A DNA stretch of 64,000 nt from JANWYT01 sp034437555 (GTDB taxonomy: Bacteria > Chloroflexota > Anaerolineae > Aggregatilineales > Phototrophicaceae): assembly GCA_034437555.1 (NCBI GenBank), contig DAOTTQ010000013.1, forward strand, positions 62,001 to 126,000. The letters run 5' to 3'. The position numbers were made by a program, and so were the translations under genes. Shown piece after piece: positions 45,525 through 54,134 of this stretch (its first letter is position 1; each line of letters opens with the position of its first letter). A model generated the notes under the pieces. That model ran no database searches, had not been told where the DNA came from, and saw only the letters and a program-made list of their open reading frames with translations.

Positions 45525-46283
45525 ATGTCTTTTTTGAATAAAGTCACCCTTATTACCGGTGGAAGCAGTGGCATTGGGCGCGAAACAGCACGCCTTTTTG
45601 CCCAAGAGGGCGCGAAGGTGCTTGTAACAGATGTTAATAAAGAGGGTGGTCTTTCCACTGTTGCGCTTATCAAGGGTGAGGGGGGCGAAGCAACCTTTTT
45701 ACCAGTGGACGTAACGAATAGTGCCAGCGTGCAAGCCAGCGTAAACCATGCCCTAGCACATTATGGCGCGTTGCACTATGCAGTAAACAGCGCGGGCATT
45801 AGTGGCACAATGCTAAACCCCATCACCCTAACCGAAGAAAGCACGTTTGATAACGTGATGGACGTAAACGTAAAGGGTGTGTGGTTGTGTATGCGGGCGC
45901 AAATCCCCGCTATCATGGAAAGTGGTGGTGGGGCAATTGTGAACTTGGCTTCGGTGGCGGGGCTCATTGGTGCGCCGGGTGGGGCAGCCTATTCTGCCAG
46001 CAAGCACGCAGTCATTGGCTTAACCCGCGCTGTCGCACTAGAGTTTGCCCGTCACAAGGTGCGCGTGAACGCCGTTTGCCCCTCTTATATTGATACGCCC
46101 ATGGTGAGTGGCATCAGTGCAATCGACGAAAAAACCGCCCAACGGGTGCAAGTTGCCAGCCCCATGAAACGGCTTGGCACGCCCTATGAAGTGGCAAGCG
46201 CAATCTTATACTTGTGCGGTGATGGGGCTTCATTTATTAACGGAACAACGCTTGCCATTGACGGTGGCTTAACTGCCAGTTGA
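45525..46283 (+). CDS. SDR family oxidoreductase (FabG-like)
   Basis: 252 residues, classical short-chain dehydrogenase. Cofactor motif TGGSSGIG at 11-18, LVTDVN with Asp after the second strand (favours NAD), NSAG, catalytic Ser in LASVAG, and Tyr156-Lys160 in YSASK. The C-terminal GTTLAIDGGLTAS is usual. GAGGAG precedes the ATG. FabG itself is possible, but no other fatty acid genes are near, so the substrate is open. Confidence 0.9.
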   Translation: MSFLNKVTLITGGSSGIGRETARLFAQEGAKVLVTDVNKEGGLSTVALIKGEGGEATFLPVDVTNSASVQASVNHALAHYGALHYAVNSAGISGTMLNPITLTEESTFDNVMDVNVKGVWLCMRAQIPAIMESGGGAIVNLASVAGLIGAPGGAAYSASKHAVIGLTRAVALEFARHKVRVNAVCPSYIDTPMVSGISAIDEKTAQRVQVASPMKRLGTPYEVASAILYLCGDGASFINGTTLAIDGGLTAS

Positions 46284-46301
46284 CGGGATAGGTTTTCTAA
46301 G

Positions 46302-47132
46302 ATGCGAACACGGCTAGAACAAACGCTGATTTCTTTAGCAAAACAACGCGCTCCCCACATTTTGCACCAAGTCCCTGTACAAGGGGGAATGCCCCTTTTA
46401 GCCGACGCGTTGGCGCGTGAGGGCGTTTTAGTGTTGTGGTGTCATGTGCCACCGCACTATACGCCCAATCAAGCTGACCTGATTAACGATTGGGTATCGG
46501 CGTATGCAAGGCTGTATCGTTTGCTAACGGATGCACTGTTTCCAATGCTAAACACCATCAGCGCACACTATATTGACCAAGAAAGCCCACCCATTATTTA
46601 CTTGGAAGGCTTGTGTGCGCCCGTAATTAGGGCGTTTAGTGGCTATGTTGTGCCGTATGTCGCAAGCAGGCAACTTTTGCCCCCCAACGAAGTAGAAATA
46701 CGCGGGATGATGCAGTACATCCTAGAGGACTTAGAGGCTTCTACGATTGCGCCGACATTGTATCAGGCGATTGTGTCGCAGGCGATGACGCACATTATCC
46801 ACTTGTTACACTTGCCCATTACCCAGCAAACCATTACTGATTTTAAGCGCAAGGTGTTTCAGCAGGTGCAAACTAGCACCAATACGCCCACAGAAGTGAT
46901 TCCAAAGTCACTACTGCGTGAAGCTGTTGAAGCTACCAGAGCCAATTTGCCACCGATCCCTTCTATGCCCGCGCAAGAAGTAAGTGCGCCACAACCGCCC
47001 GTCAGCAAGCCAGAGGACACTCCCAACAAGCGGTTTGCGTCCGAGATTCCCATCTTTTTTGATAGGTCGGGGGATGAGAAGCCCAAACGCAAACCCCCCG
47101 TGCCTAATTTGCCGAAGAAGAAAGAGCTTTAG
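46302..47132 (+). CDS. Unknown protein, last gene of the cluster
   Basis: 276 residues with no recognised domain. The N-terminal half is rich in aromatic and Pro residues (LWCHVPPHYTPNQADL). The C-terminal third (from about 190) is Pro/Ser/Thr/Lys-rich and looks disordered, ending in a basic tail (KPKRKPPVPNLPKKKEL). No signal peptide. It starts 18 bp after the SDR gene, and its end overlaps the convergent TlpA gene by 29 bp. No function is proposed. Confidence 0.6.
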   Translation: MRTRLEQTLISLAKQRAPHILHQVPVQGGMPLLADALAREGVLVLWCHVPPHYTPNQADLINDWVSAYARLYRLLTDALFPMLNTISAHYIDQESPPIIYLEGLCAPVIRAFSGYVVPYVASRQLLPPNEVEIRGMMQYILEDLEASTIAPTLYQAIVSQAMTHIIHLLHLPITQQTITDFKRKVFQQVQTSTNTPTEVIPKSLLREAVEATRANLPPIPSMPAQEVSAPQPPVSKPEDTPNKRFASEIPIFFDRSGDEKPKRKPPVPNLPKKKEL

Positions 47133-47724
47133 CTGCTTCGTATTCGGCTTGCATGGCTTCTACTCGCATTTCGCCTAGTCGCATGTTCCGCACAACCCCG
47201 TTCACATCAATGATGAAGGTGACGGGGATATTGGCGATGCCATAGCTACGGCGCACCGCCGAGTTACTGTCTAGGGCGATGGGTATGCCATCAATGCCGT
47301 TTTCTTGTAAGAAGGCGTTGATTTGGTCGGCGCTTTCATCAAAGTTAATGGCAAGCAACGCGACGTCACTGCCATTATCCTCTAAAAAGTCAACAAACGC
47401 GGGCATTTCTCGCTTACATGGCTCACAAGTGGTTTGCCAAAAGTTCAAAAATAGCACTTTGCCCCGATAATCTTCTAGCTTGACGATGCCCCCCTCAAGG
47501 CGTTCTAACTCAAATTGTGGGGCAACAAAGTTCACTAAAGAGGCGGTGTTGGGGTTCATATTTGACGGGAGCGCATTGGACGTGCGATTGCCTTCATTCG
47601 CCACCATAAGCAACGCCACCAAGATACCGAGTACAGGAATGGCTAAAAAGACGAGAAGTGCTGGTGACGTATGTTTATCGGTGTGTTCAACAGAGGGTGG
47701 TGATTCGGGTGTATTGTTTGTCAT
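47104..47724 (-). CDS. TlpA/ResA-like thioredoxin, membrane-anchored
   Basis: 206 residues. A single membrane helix at about 22-42 anchors the protein with the C-terminal domain outside. The redoxin fold has the redox motif CEPC (Cys100 and Cys103) after LFLNFWQTT, and the cis-Pro in NIPVTFIID. ResA/TlpA proteins reduce disulfides in exported proteins or cytochrome c apoproteins. No cytochrome maturation gene is close. GGAAC is weakly placed before the ATG. Confidence 0.88.
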   Translation of the reverse strand: MTNNTPESPPSVEHTDKHTSPALLVFLAIPVLGILVALLMVANEGNRTSNALPSNMNPNTASLVNFVAPQFELERLEGGIVKLEDYRGKVLFLNFWQTTCEPCKREMPAFVDFLEDNGSDVALLAINFDESADQINAFLQENGIDGIPIALDSNSAVRRSYGIANIPVTFIIDVNGVVRNMRLGEMRVEAMQAEYEAAKALSSSAN

Positions 47725-47835
47725 GCTGTGTTCCGTTCATTATGGGCGTTTAGAATGTTGTCTATTCTAGCACCATTGCCCCCCACGATGAATAACAAGA
47801 CTCATGCAGTTAGTAAACGTCTGCGCGTATGACAA

Positions 47836-47866
47836 AACAAAAGGGCGACTTGAAACCAAGCCGCCC
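47836..47866 (-). terminator. Terminator of the pentapeptide-repeat gene
   Basis: GGGCGACTTG (47843-47852) pairs with CAAGCCGCCC (47857-47866) around AAAC, with one wobble, and the minus strand continues into TTTTGTTTTG. It lies 7 bp past the stop at 47873. Confidence 0.75.
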
Positions 47867-47872
47867 AACCTT

Positions 47873-49498
47873 TTAGGAAAGTATCACCCCAAACCGCGAA
47901 AGGTCGGTGTCGGGTGTATACTGCGTGCCATCGGGCAGGGTTGCGCCGTCTAGGATGGCATCATCTAGCTGTACCCCCCCCAGATTTGCCCCGTGTAGGT
48001 TTGCCCCACGTAGGCTTGTACCCCGCAAATCTGCACCTGCAAAGTTAGCGTCCGTCAAGTCGGCTTCATCAAGAACGGCGTGACGTGCGTCTGTGCCAAT
48101 GAGTTGCGCTCCCCGTAGGGTGGCATTACTGGCTTTTACGCCTTGCAGGTTGCCTTGTGTAAAAATTGTGCCTGTAAAATCGCCTTCGGAAAGGTCATAA
48201 GCGCGTAAGTCTTGTCCTAGTAGGTTTGCGCCACGCCAATCTTCTAGTGTGTCGGGGTCTGCAACGATAGGTTGTGATACACCGCTGTTTTTGCGTTTGC
48301 TCTTTACGCCAAGAACCCCAAAGCGAGATAGGTCATCGCCCTCACGATACACGCGCCCATCAGGAAGCGTAATGTCCGCTAGATTTGCGTCGGTAAAGTC
48401 TGCGCCGTGCAAATTTGCGCCCATAAAATTTACGTTTTCAAGGTTGGCATCTCTAAAATTGGCATGTGAAAGGTTGGCGTGCTTAAAGTTGGCATCCTCA
48501 AGGTTTGCTTCACTAAAGTTTGCGCCTTCTGCGCTAATGCCCGACAAAGTAGCATTTTGCAAGTTTGCACCCCTAAAGTTGGCTTCGGCAAGGCGTGCGC
48601 TAGAAAGTACCGCCTCTTCAAGATTGGCTTCATTAAAGTTTACTTTGTGAGCATTTACGCCCTTTAGTACAGTATCCTTCAAATTGGCTTCGGTAAAATT
48701 GGCAATCGTGAGGTTTGCACCCGTTAGGTTGGCATCTTCAAGATTGGCTTCGGTAAAGTTGGCGTTGTGGGCGTTGACCCCCGTTAGGTTGGCATCTTCA
48801 AAGCTGGCTTCACGCAGATTTGCCCCACTTAAATTTGCGCCGGTGAGGTTAGCATCTTCAAAGTTGGCTTCACGCAGATTTGCTCCACTTAAATTTGCAC
48901 CAGTGAGGTTAGCATCTTCAAAGTCTTCGCCCATCATGTCTTTACCGCTTAGGTTTGCGCCGGTTAGGTTTTCGCCTGTGCTATCGCCAATTTCAATGTG
49001 AAAATCGGTCATAGCGCGTTGGATGATGTTCTTTGTAAAGCTCTTGATTTGCTCTTGAAGTTGTCTGCCAAGTCCGCGCAAGCCATCCTCTGGGGAGGTT
49101 TCCTCTTGAAGCGATTGCAAATGAGAGGCAAGCTGATGCGAAGCAAACTTCACTTGGCTAAGGCACTCTTGCTCGGTATCACACTCAAATTCTCTTGGTA
49201 CAACGTCTAGCAGGTCTTCATTAGGTAGCGCATCTTGTGCTTTTTGGTGTAGGCGTTGGTAGCTTTCGATGACCATCTTAGCTGTGCCTTGAAATGTGTT
49301 ACTGGCTAAAGATTGTTCTATCGTATTTGCCAACTGGCTAAAGCTACGTTGCAGGCGCGACAACACATCCATACCATAAGATGGTACTGGGGGCGCAGGA
49401 GGGGCGGGGGGTGCAGGGGGTGCGCCAAAGTCAAGGTTAGTGCGAATACCGCGTTTGGGCTTGTTCTTTGGTTTCTCGTCTTGTGGGCGGTCGTTCAT
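47873..49498 (-). CDS. Large pentapeptide-repeat protein
   Basis: 541 residues. A Pro-rich start (APPAPPAPPVP) and a helical region to about 170 with two Cys (ECDTEQECLSQ) lead into a first solenoid of A(D/N)LxX repeats at about 183-365 and a second at about 415-525. Each solenoid ends with the same closing motif, LPDG-x-x-Y-x-x-x-x-DLSRFGV. Pentapeptide solenoids form right-handed beta-helices that can mimic DNA or bind partners. It lies 32 bp after an ECF sigma factor gene in the same operon, in the place where an anti-sigma factor often sits. No membrane helix. AGGAG precedes the ATG. Confidence 0.88.
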   Translation of the reverse strand: MNDRPQDEKPKNKPKRGIRTNLDFGAPPAPPAPPAPPVPSYGMDVLSRLQRSFSQLANTIEQSLASNTFQGTAKMVIESYQRLHQKAQDALPNEDLLDVVPREFECDTEQECLSQVKFASHQLASHLQSLQEETSPEDGLRGLGRQLQEQIKSFTKNIIQRAMTDFHIEIGDSTGENLTGANLSGKDMMGEDFEDANLTGANLSGANLREANFEDANLTGANLSGANLREASFEDANLTGVNAHNANFTEANLEDANLTGANLTIANFTEANLKDTVLKGVNAHKVNFNEANLEEAVLSSARLAEANFRGANLQNATLSGISAEGANFSEANLEDANFKHANLSHANFRDANLENVNFMGANLHGADFTDANLADITLPDGRVYREGDDLSRFGVLGVKSKRKNSGVSQPIVADPDTLEDWRGANLLGQDLRAYDLSEGDFTGTIFTQGNLQGVKASNATLRGAQLIGTDARHAVLDEADLTDANFAGADLRGTSLRGANLHGANLGGVQLDDAILDGATLPDGTQYTPDTDLSRFGVILS

Positions 49499-49530
49499 GA
49501 TGTGTTCTCCTGTAGGGTTAAGGTGTGTGT

Positions 49531-50127
49531 TTACGAAAATTCTTCGTCTAGCAATTCAACGGTTGTGGGCTTTAGATAACCGCGTAGGTTCTTTTTTGCA
49601 TAAAATAACCGCGATTTTACTGTGCCAACGGTCACGTTGGTGGCTTCTGCAATTTCGGCATAGCTCATGCCTTGTTCACTAAACATCAGTAGGGTTTGGC
49701 GTTGTGCATCGGGTAATTGCTCGATTGCCATTTTGACTTCCAGCCCCAAGAGCATCCAATGGGTTGCGTCATCGTGCTTTTGTTGGTGGCGTGATTCTAT
49801 AAAGGACACGCGCACTTCTACGGCATCATCGTCTAGCGATTCTTCACGGCGTTTAGAACCGCGAAGGTCGTCATAGCAAGCGTTTCTAGCAATCCGAAAC
49901 AGATACGGGCGAAAGCGTTCGGGTGGGTCAATTTTGTGCAGGTTGGTGTAAAAACGAATGAACACATCCTGCACAATGTCATCGGTGGTTTCGGTGTGCT
50001 GGATGTGACGTTGCACAAAACGGCGCACCTCTGGTTCTAGGGCAAGCTGTAGGGTGGTGTAAGCTTCTGTGTTGCCCGCCTGCGCCATTTGTAGCCAGTG
50101 AATTTCTTCTTCCTCTAGTTGTTGCAC
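49531..50127 (-). CDS. ECF-type sigma-70 family RNA polymerase sigma factor
   Basis: 198 residues from the chosen GTG. Region 2 is recognisable in TTDDIVQDVFIRFYTN and FRPYLFRIARNACYDDLR, and region 4 in LPDAQRQTLLMFSEQGMSYAEIAEATN with VGTVKSRLFYAKKNLR. The frame extends to a TTG at 50190, but GTG 50127 has AGGAG 13 bases upstream and matches the family length. The next gene encodes a pentapeptide-repeat protein instead of a recognisable anti-sigma factor. A palindrome at 50236-50251 lies in the divergent gap with rpsA. Confidence 0.85.
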   Translation of the reverse strand: MQQLEEEEIHWLQMAQAGNTEAYTTLQLALEPEVRRFVQRHIQHTETTDDIVQDVFIRFYTNLHKIDPPERFRPYLFRIARNACYDDLRGSKRREESLDDDAVEVRVSFIESRHQQKHDDATHWMLLGLEVKMAIEQLPDAQRQTLLMFSEQGMSYAEIAEATNVTVGTVKSRLFYAKKNLRGYLKPTTVELLDEEFS

Positions 50128-50235
50128 GCTCGTTGCCCATCTCCTGGTTGCTCTATCACACCTTACGCTGGGGTGCGCAAAAAGGTTCAAAATTGGCCAA
50201 ACATCATCACTTTATTAGAATGTCCTAGTCTGGCT

Positions 50236-50307
50236 GTAATGTTTCCATTACATTATGGGTCTAGGATTAAGAGAGTAAGCCCTTTTGTCGGCGGGCTTTG
50301 TGCCGAC
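50236..50307 (+). promoter_or_regulatory. Palindrome and leader hairpin upstream of rpsA
   Basis: GTAATG (50236-50241) and CATTAC (50246-50251) form a 6-bp-arm palindrome around TTTC. A separate hairpin, GTCGGC (50287-50292) with GCCGAC (50302-50307), lies in the presumed rpsA leader 60 bp before the ATG. S1 is known to control its own translation through the leader in Escherichia coli; whether that holds here is inference. Confidence 0.4.
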
Positions 50308-50367
50308 GTTGCCGTATAGCCTAACCGCTATCGCGTGGCAAAATTGATAAACGGGAGTGAACGGATA

Positions 50368-51501
50368 ATGGTAGCTCAAGTACAGCTAAGCAACCTTACG
50401 TTATCGCAAGATGCTGAAGACTTCGCATCGCTTCTTGACGCATATGCTTATGAAGCACCTGAACGGGGGAAGATTATCCCCGCAACGATTTTAGAAACGC
50501 GCCGAGATGAGATTATTGTAGATGTAGGCTTAAAGCGCGATGCCGTTGTAACACGCCGAGACATAGAACGCCTAGACCGCGCCTACGTAGAATCGCTAAA
50601 GCCGGGAGACTCTGTGCAAGTGTATATCTTGCAACCCGATAATGAGGACGGCGATTTAATTGTGTCGCTTAATAAAGCCCTAGAACTAGAAGACTGGAAC
50701 AAGGCTTTAGCACTCATGGAAAGTGACGACCTTACCGAAGCCACCGTGATTGACAGCAATAAGGGCGGCATGCTGGTTCGTTTTGGTCGTTTGACGGGCT
50801 TTGTGCCAAACTCGCACATTGAAAGCGTAACCCCCGCCGCCAAAGAAGGCAAAGTTCAAGAAATAAAGAACAGCCTAGTGGGGCAAAAGCTACATCTTAA
50901 AGTGATTCAGGTAGAAACAGGGCGCAACCGCCTTATTTTATCTGAAAGGGCAGCCCGCCGTGCCACCCGCAATGAACGCCTATTAGAACTAAAGATTGGC
51001 GCAGTAGTCGTGGGTAGGGTCGTGAACATCACCGATTTTGGAGTGTTCGTGGACATTGGCGGTGTGGATGGGATGGTGCATATCAGCAACCTAGACCACC
51101 GTCACGTTTCTCACCCCACCGAAATTGTGAACATCGGGGACGAAATTAGCGTCCGTATTGACAGCATAGACGTGGAAAAAGAACGCATTGCCCTTAACCG
51201 CAAGGCGACCCTGCCAGACCCATGGTCAACATTTGTGGCGCAATACAAGGGCGGTGATGCCTTTGAAGGCGTTGTAACCAATGTTGTGGACTTTGGCGTA
51301 TTCGTGGCAGCCCCTAGCGGAGCACAAGGCTTGGTACACACCAGTCGTATGACGAGCTTGGGCATTTCTACCCCCCGTGATATGTTCAAAGAGGGCGACA
51401 AGGTGACGGTTAAAATTGTGGGTATGGACATTGACCGCAAGCACATCGAACTAAGCATTGACGATGTAAACACCGAAACCGCCCCCGTTACCGAACAATA
51501 A
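50368..51501 (+). CDS. rpsA: 30S ribosomal protein S1
   Basis: 377 residues with four S1 RNA-binding domains at about 31-100, 115-182, 200-268 and 285-355. The third is most typical (GAVVVGRVVNITDFGVFVDIGGVDGMVHISNL). This is the four-domain length seen in many Gram-positive and Chloroflexota S1 proteins rather than the six-domain enterobacterial form. The frame begins with a GTG at 50335; ATG 50368 is preferred because GGAG lies 10 bases before it. A weak hairpin ends the gene (51536-51565). Confidence 0.92.
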   Translation: MVAQVQLSNLTLSQDAEDFASLLDAYAYEAPERGKIIPATILETRRDEIIVDVGLKRDAVVTRRDIERLDRAYVESLKPGDSVQVYILQPDNEDGDLIVSLNKALELEDWNKALALMESDDLTEATVIDSNKGGMLVRFGRLTGFVPNSHIESVTPAAKEGKVQEIKNSLVGQKLHLKVIQVETGRNRLILSERAARRATRNERLLELKIGAVVVGRVVNITDFGVFVDIGGVDGMVHISNLDHRHVSHPTEIVNIGDEISVRIDSIDVEKERIALNRKATLPDPWSTFVAQYKGGDAFEGVVTNVVDFGVFVAAPSGAQGLVHTSRMTSLGISTPRDMFKEGDKVTVKIVGMDIDRKHIELSIDDVNTETAPVTEQ

Positions 51502-51535
51502 TACTGTTTAGCATACACACGATGCTTTAGGCTTT

Positions 51536-51568
51536 AGCCCCTTTCTTACATCCTAAGATAGGGGCTTT
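51536..51568 (+). terminator. Weak terminator after rpsA
   Basis: AGCCCC pairs with GGGGCT, and inside it CTTA pairs with TAAG across a 3x3 internal loop. Only a short T stretch follows. Confidence 0.4.
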
Positions 51569-51661
51569 AAGAACAAGGCACCATGTTGAATTTTGTACAC
51601 TTAGCAGAATCGAATTGTATTGCTATAAATTCAGCTTATAAAACAGGAGAGATAAAAACAC

Positions 51662-53086
51662 ATGGTGAAAAGAAGCACAGTTATCATTATTGCGTTAGTG
51701 GCGTTTGCCTTGGGTGCAGGCGCAGGCGTTGGCGTATGGATTATGATTAGTGGTGGCAGTGGCGAACCTAGTGCTGACGTACAATCGGTTGCTCCTACGC
51801 TGTCATTGGGCGGTGGCAACACAACCAGCGAAACCCCCACCCCCAGAAACAAAGTCATTCCTTCACGCTTCTTGCAAGCCCCAGAAGAAACTCCCGAAGC
51901 CACCCCTATCCCATCTGAACCCATTGATTACGCTCGCGCTCTGTATCGTATCAACCCCGACCTTTCTGAAGTGCAATTTATTTTGCAAGAGGACTTGCGC
52001 GGCGTGCGTATTGATGTAATCGGCATTACTAATCAAGTTGCGGGCGATTTTATTGTGGATTATACCGACCCCACACTGTCACAAGTGGGCGCAATTGCCA
52101 TTAATGCCCGTACTTTAGAAACTGACAACAGCTTCCGCAATCAAGCGATACGTGGGCAAATTTTGCGCTCGGCAGAAGCCACCTACGAGTTCATTACGTT
52201 TACGCCCACAGGCATTACAGGCTTGCCCCAAGAAGCCATTACCGCCAGTGGTGATGTCCTAGAGTTTGAAATTGTGGGCGACCTAAAGATTTTAGAGACC
52301 ACCCGTGAAGTAACGTTTATGGCAAGCGTAACGCCCACCACACCCGACCAACTAACGGGGACTGCTACCACAACTATTTTGTGGCGCGATTGGAGCATCC
52401 GTATTCCTAATGCGCCTGGCGTGGCAAACATCACCGAAGAAATAACGCTGACATTAAACTTTGTGGCAGACCTTGTGGAAACCGAAACTGCTGATAGCAC
52501 CGACGCACAAGCCAACGACCTTGGCTATAGTGTGGGGTTGTTCCGCATTAGCACAGAAAGCTCTGTAGCTAGGTTTATATTGCAAGAGGATTTGCGTGGC
52601 ACCCGAATTGATGTTGTGGGCATAACCAACCAAATCGCAGGAGACATCATCGTTAATTTAGCTGACCCCACACAATCGCAATTGGGCGGGATTGCCATTA
52701 ATGCGCGTACTTTGGAAACCGATAACGGCTTCCGTAACCAAGCCATCAGAGGGCAAATTTTGCGCTCCGCAGAAGCTGCCTATGAATTCATTACGTTTGC
52801 ACCCACTAGCATTACAGGCTTGCCCACCGAGTCAATTTCTGGGCTTGGACAAAGTCTTACCTTTCAAGTGGTAGGTGATTTAACTATTATTGGCAACACG
52901 CGACCTGTCACGTTTGATGTGACTGTGACACTAGACACGCCCGAAGCCCTCTCTGGAACTGCCACCACAACTATTTTGTGGGCAGACTGGGGCATACGGA
53001 TTCCAAGTGTTCCTAGTGTGGCAAACATCAGCAACGAAGTGGTGCTTTCACTAGACTTCATTGCAGACTTGATAGATAGCCAATAA
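51662..53086 (+). CDS. Membrane-anchored protein with two tandem YceI-like domains
   Basis: 474 residues. Residues 7-32 are a membrane anchor; a Ser/Thr/Pro linker follows. Two YceI-like beta-barrel domains then repeat with a fixed shift of 199 residues (597 bp): both contain LRGxRIDVxGITNQxAGD, the shared run AINARTLETDN, and TATTTILWxDWxIRIP. YceI proteins are lipocalin-like and bind isoprenoids or fatty chains. The bases of the two copies are also very similar, so the duplication is fairly recent or kept by conversion. AGGAGA precedes the ATG. Two bp... the next gene, mscL, starts about 30 bp after the stop. Confidence 0.85.
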   Translation: MVKRSTVIIIALVAFALGAGAGVGVWIMISGGSGEPSADVQSVAPTLSLGGGNTTSETPTPRNKVIPSRFLQAPEETPEATPIPSEPIDYARALYRINPDLSEVQFILQEDLRGVRIDVIGITNQVAGDFIVDYTDPTLSQVGAIAINARTLETDNSFRNQAIRGQILRSAEATYEFITFTPTGITGLPQEAITASGDVLEFEIVGDLKILETTREVTFMASVTPTTPDQLTGTATTTILWRDWSIRIPNAPGVANITEEITLTLNFVADLVETETADSTDAQANDLGYSVGLFRISTESSVARFILQEDLRGTRIDVVGITNQIAGDIIVNLADPTQSQLGGIAINARTLETDNGFRNQAIRGQILRSAEAAYEFITFAPTSITGLPTESISGLGQSLTFQVVGDLTIIGNTRPVTFDVTVTLDTPEALSGTATTTILWADWGIRIPSVPSVANISNEVVLSLDFIADLIDSQ

Positions 53087-53117
53087 CATTTACTCTATCT
53101 ATTTGGGGGCTTCTGCC

Positions 53118-53555
53118 ATGCTTAAAGAATTTCGTGAGTTTATCATGCGTGGGAACGTGCTTAACCTCGCGGTTGGCATTATCATCGGGACAGCTTTTAC
53201 CGCCATTGTGTCATCGTTGGTTGCGGACATCATTATGCCCATTATCAGTATTTTTCTACGGGGCATTGATTTCTCTAACATCTTCATTGCGCTAGACAGT
53301 AATGCCTATACTACCCTACAAGAGGCGAAGGATGCCGGCGCAGGCACAATCAATATCGGCTTGTTTATCAACGCGCTGATTAACTTCTTGATTGTGGCGT
53401 TTGTGGTGTTTATGATGGTGCGCTTTGCCAATAACCTTGTAAAGAAAAAGGAAGAAGCTCCCGCCGAACCCCCTGCCCCCGACCCCCAAGTGGTGTTGCA
53501 AGAACGCCTTCTTGAAACCCTAGAGAAGCTAAACGCCACACTAGACAAGAAATAA
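53118..53555 (+). CDS. mscL: Large-conductance mechanosensitive channel MscL
   Basis: 145 residues. MLKEFREFIMRGNVLNLAVGIIIGTAFTAIV is the N-terminal helix and TM1 of MscL, with the pore-lining GxxxG/A pattern; TM2 (LINFLIVAFVVFMMVRFAN) is followed by a charged, Pro-rich linker and a C-terminal coiled helix. The periplasmic loop is of normal size. It opens under hypo-osmotic shock to release solutes. ATG 53118 follows GGGGG by about 9 bases; the upstream in-frame start (53103) lacks a site. A strong terminator follows. Confidence 0.95.
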   Translation: MLKEFREFIMRGNVLNLAVGIIIGTAFTAIVSSLVADIIMPIISIFLRGIDFSNIFIALDSNAYTTLQEAKDAGAGTINIGLFINALINFLIVAFVVFMMVRFANNLVKKKEEAPAEPPAPDPQVVLQERLLETLEKLNATLDKK

Positions 53556-53562
53556 GCATCAT

Positions 53563-53600
53563 AAAAAAGGGCAGTTCATCATGATGAACTGCCCTTTTTT
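53563..53600. terminator. Strong terminator after mscL
   Basis: AAAAAAGGGCAGTTCAT mirrors ATGAACTGCCCTTTTTT, with GTTCATCATGATGAAC a perfect 16-bp palindrome at its centre. T and A runs flank it, so it can act on both strands. Confidence 0.92.
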
Positions 53601-53630
53601 GATTAAATTGTTGATGGTTCACACAAAAAT

Positions 53631-54134
53631 TTAGGATTCTTGTTGAAGTGTCTTTAACGGAATTACCATGCCTGCCAGCATCCGTTCCATTGCCATGATG
53701 TGCGTGCTAACGCCGTGTGTGGCAAAGTAAGAGGATGTGTTATTTGTCCAAGTGCCGTTGTCATAAGTGATAAGATGTTCTTTGTTATCACCTCTAAAGC
53801 CCGCCGTAAACGCCAAAATCTTCAAACGGTCTTGTTCTTCACTATAACGCTTGCTCTTTTTAACATCACTCACAATATTTTGACCCTCTGCATAGGGTTG
53901 TGGGTCACGCTTTAGCATAGGCTTAAAGACTTTTTCAATGGTCATGACGTGGGGGCAAATGTGATAGGTTTGGTAGCCGGGACAAGTACAAGACCAACCA
54001 TCGGGGCCCAATACCACTTGATAGGTGTTGTTTTCGCCTTTAAATTCAATTTGTAAGGTGTGAAATGTGACCCGTTCTGGTTCTTGCGTGTATTCTTTTG
54101 ACTTTTGGATTTTATTTACAAAACTGCTGTCCAT
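53631..54134 (-). CDS. Tandem SWIM zinc-finger protein, second finger decayed
   Basis: 167 residues built of two halves of the same design. Half one (about 1-80): KSKEYTQEPERVTFHTLQIEF, then WSCTCPGYQTYHICPHVM, a full SWIM motif CxC-x8-CxH. Half two (about 85-165): KSKRYSEEQDRLKILAFTAGF, then WTNNTSSYFATHGVSTHIM, where the three zinc Cys are replaced (only the His remains). The first half should bind zinc and nucleic acid or protein; the second cannot bind zinc in the same way. The frame runs to 54197, but ATG 54134 has AAGGGG 6 bases before it. A terminator-like hairpin lies 69 bp upstream. Confidence 0.8.
   Translation of the reverse strand: MDSSFVNKIQKSKEYTQEPERVTFHTLQIEFKGENNTYQVVLGPDGWSCTCPGYQTYHICPHVMTIEKVFKPMLKRDPQPYAEGQNIVSDVKKSKRYSEEQDRLKILAFTAGFRGDNKEHLITYDNGTWTNNTSSYFATHGVSTHIMAMERMLAGMVIPLKTLQQES

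Noticed and set aside
48249..49001. Regular short repeats that look like a CRISPR or satellite array
   Set aside because: They are the DNA of the pentapeptide repeats (A-D/N-L-x-x) in the minus-strand gene 47873-49498; the period is 15 bp and there are no spacers.
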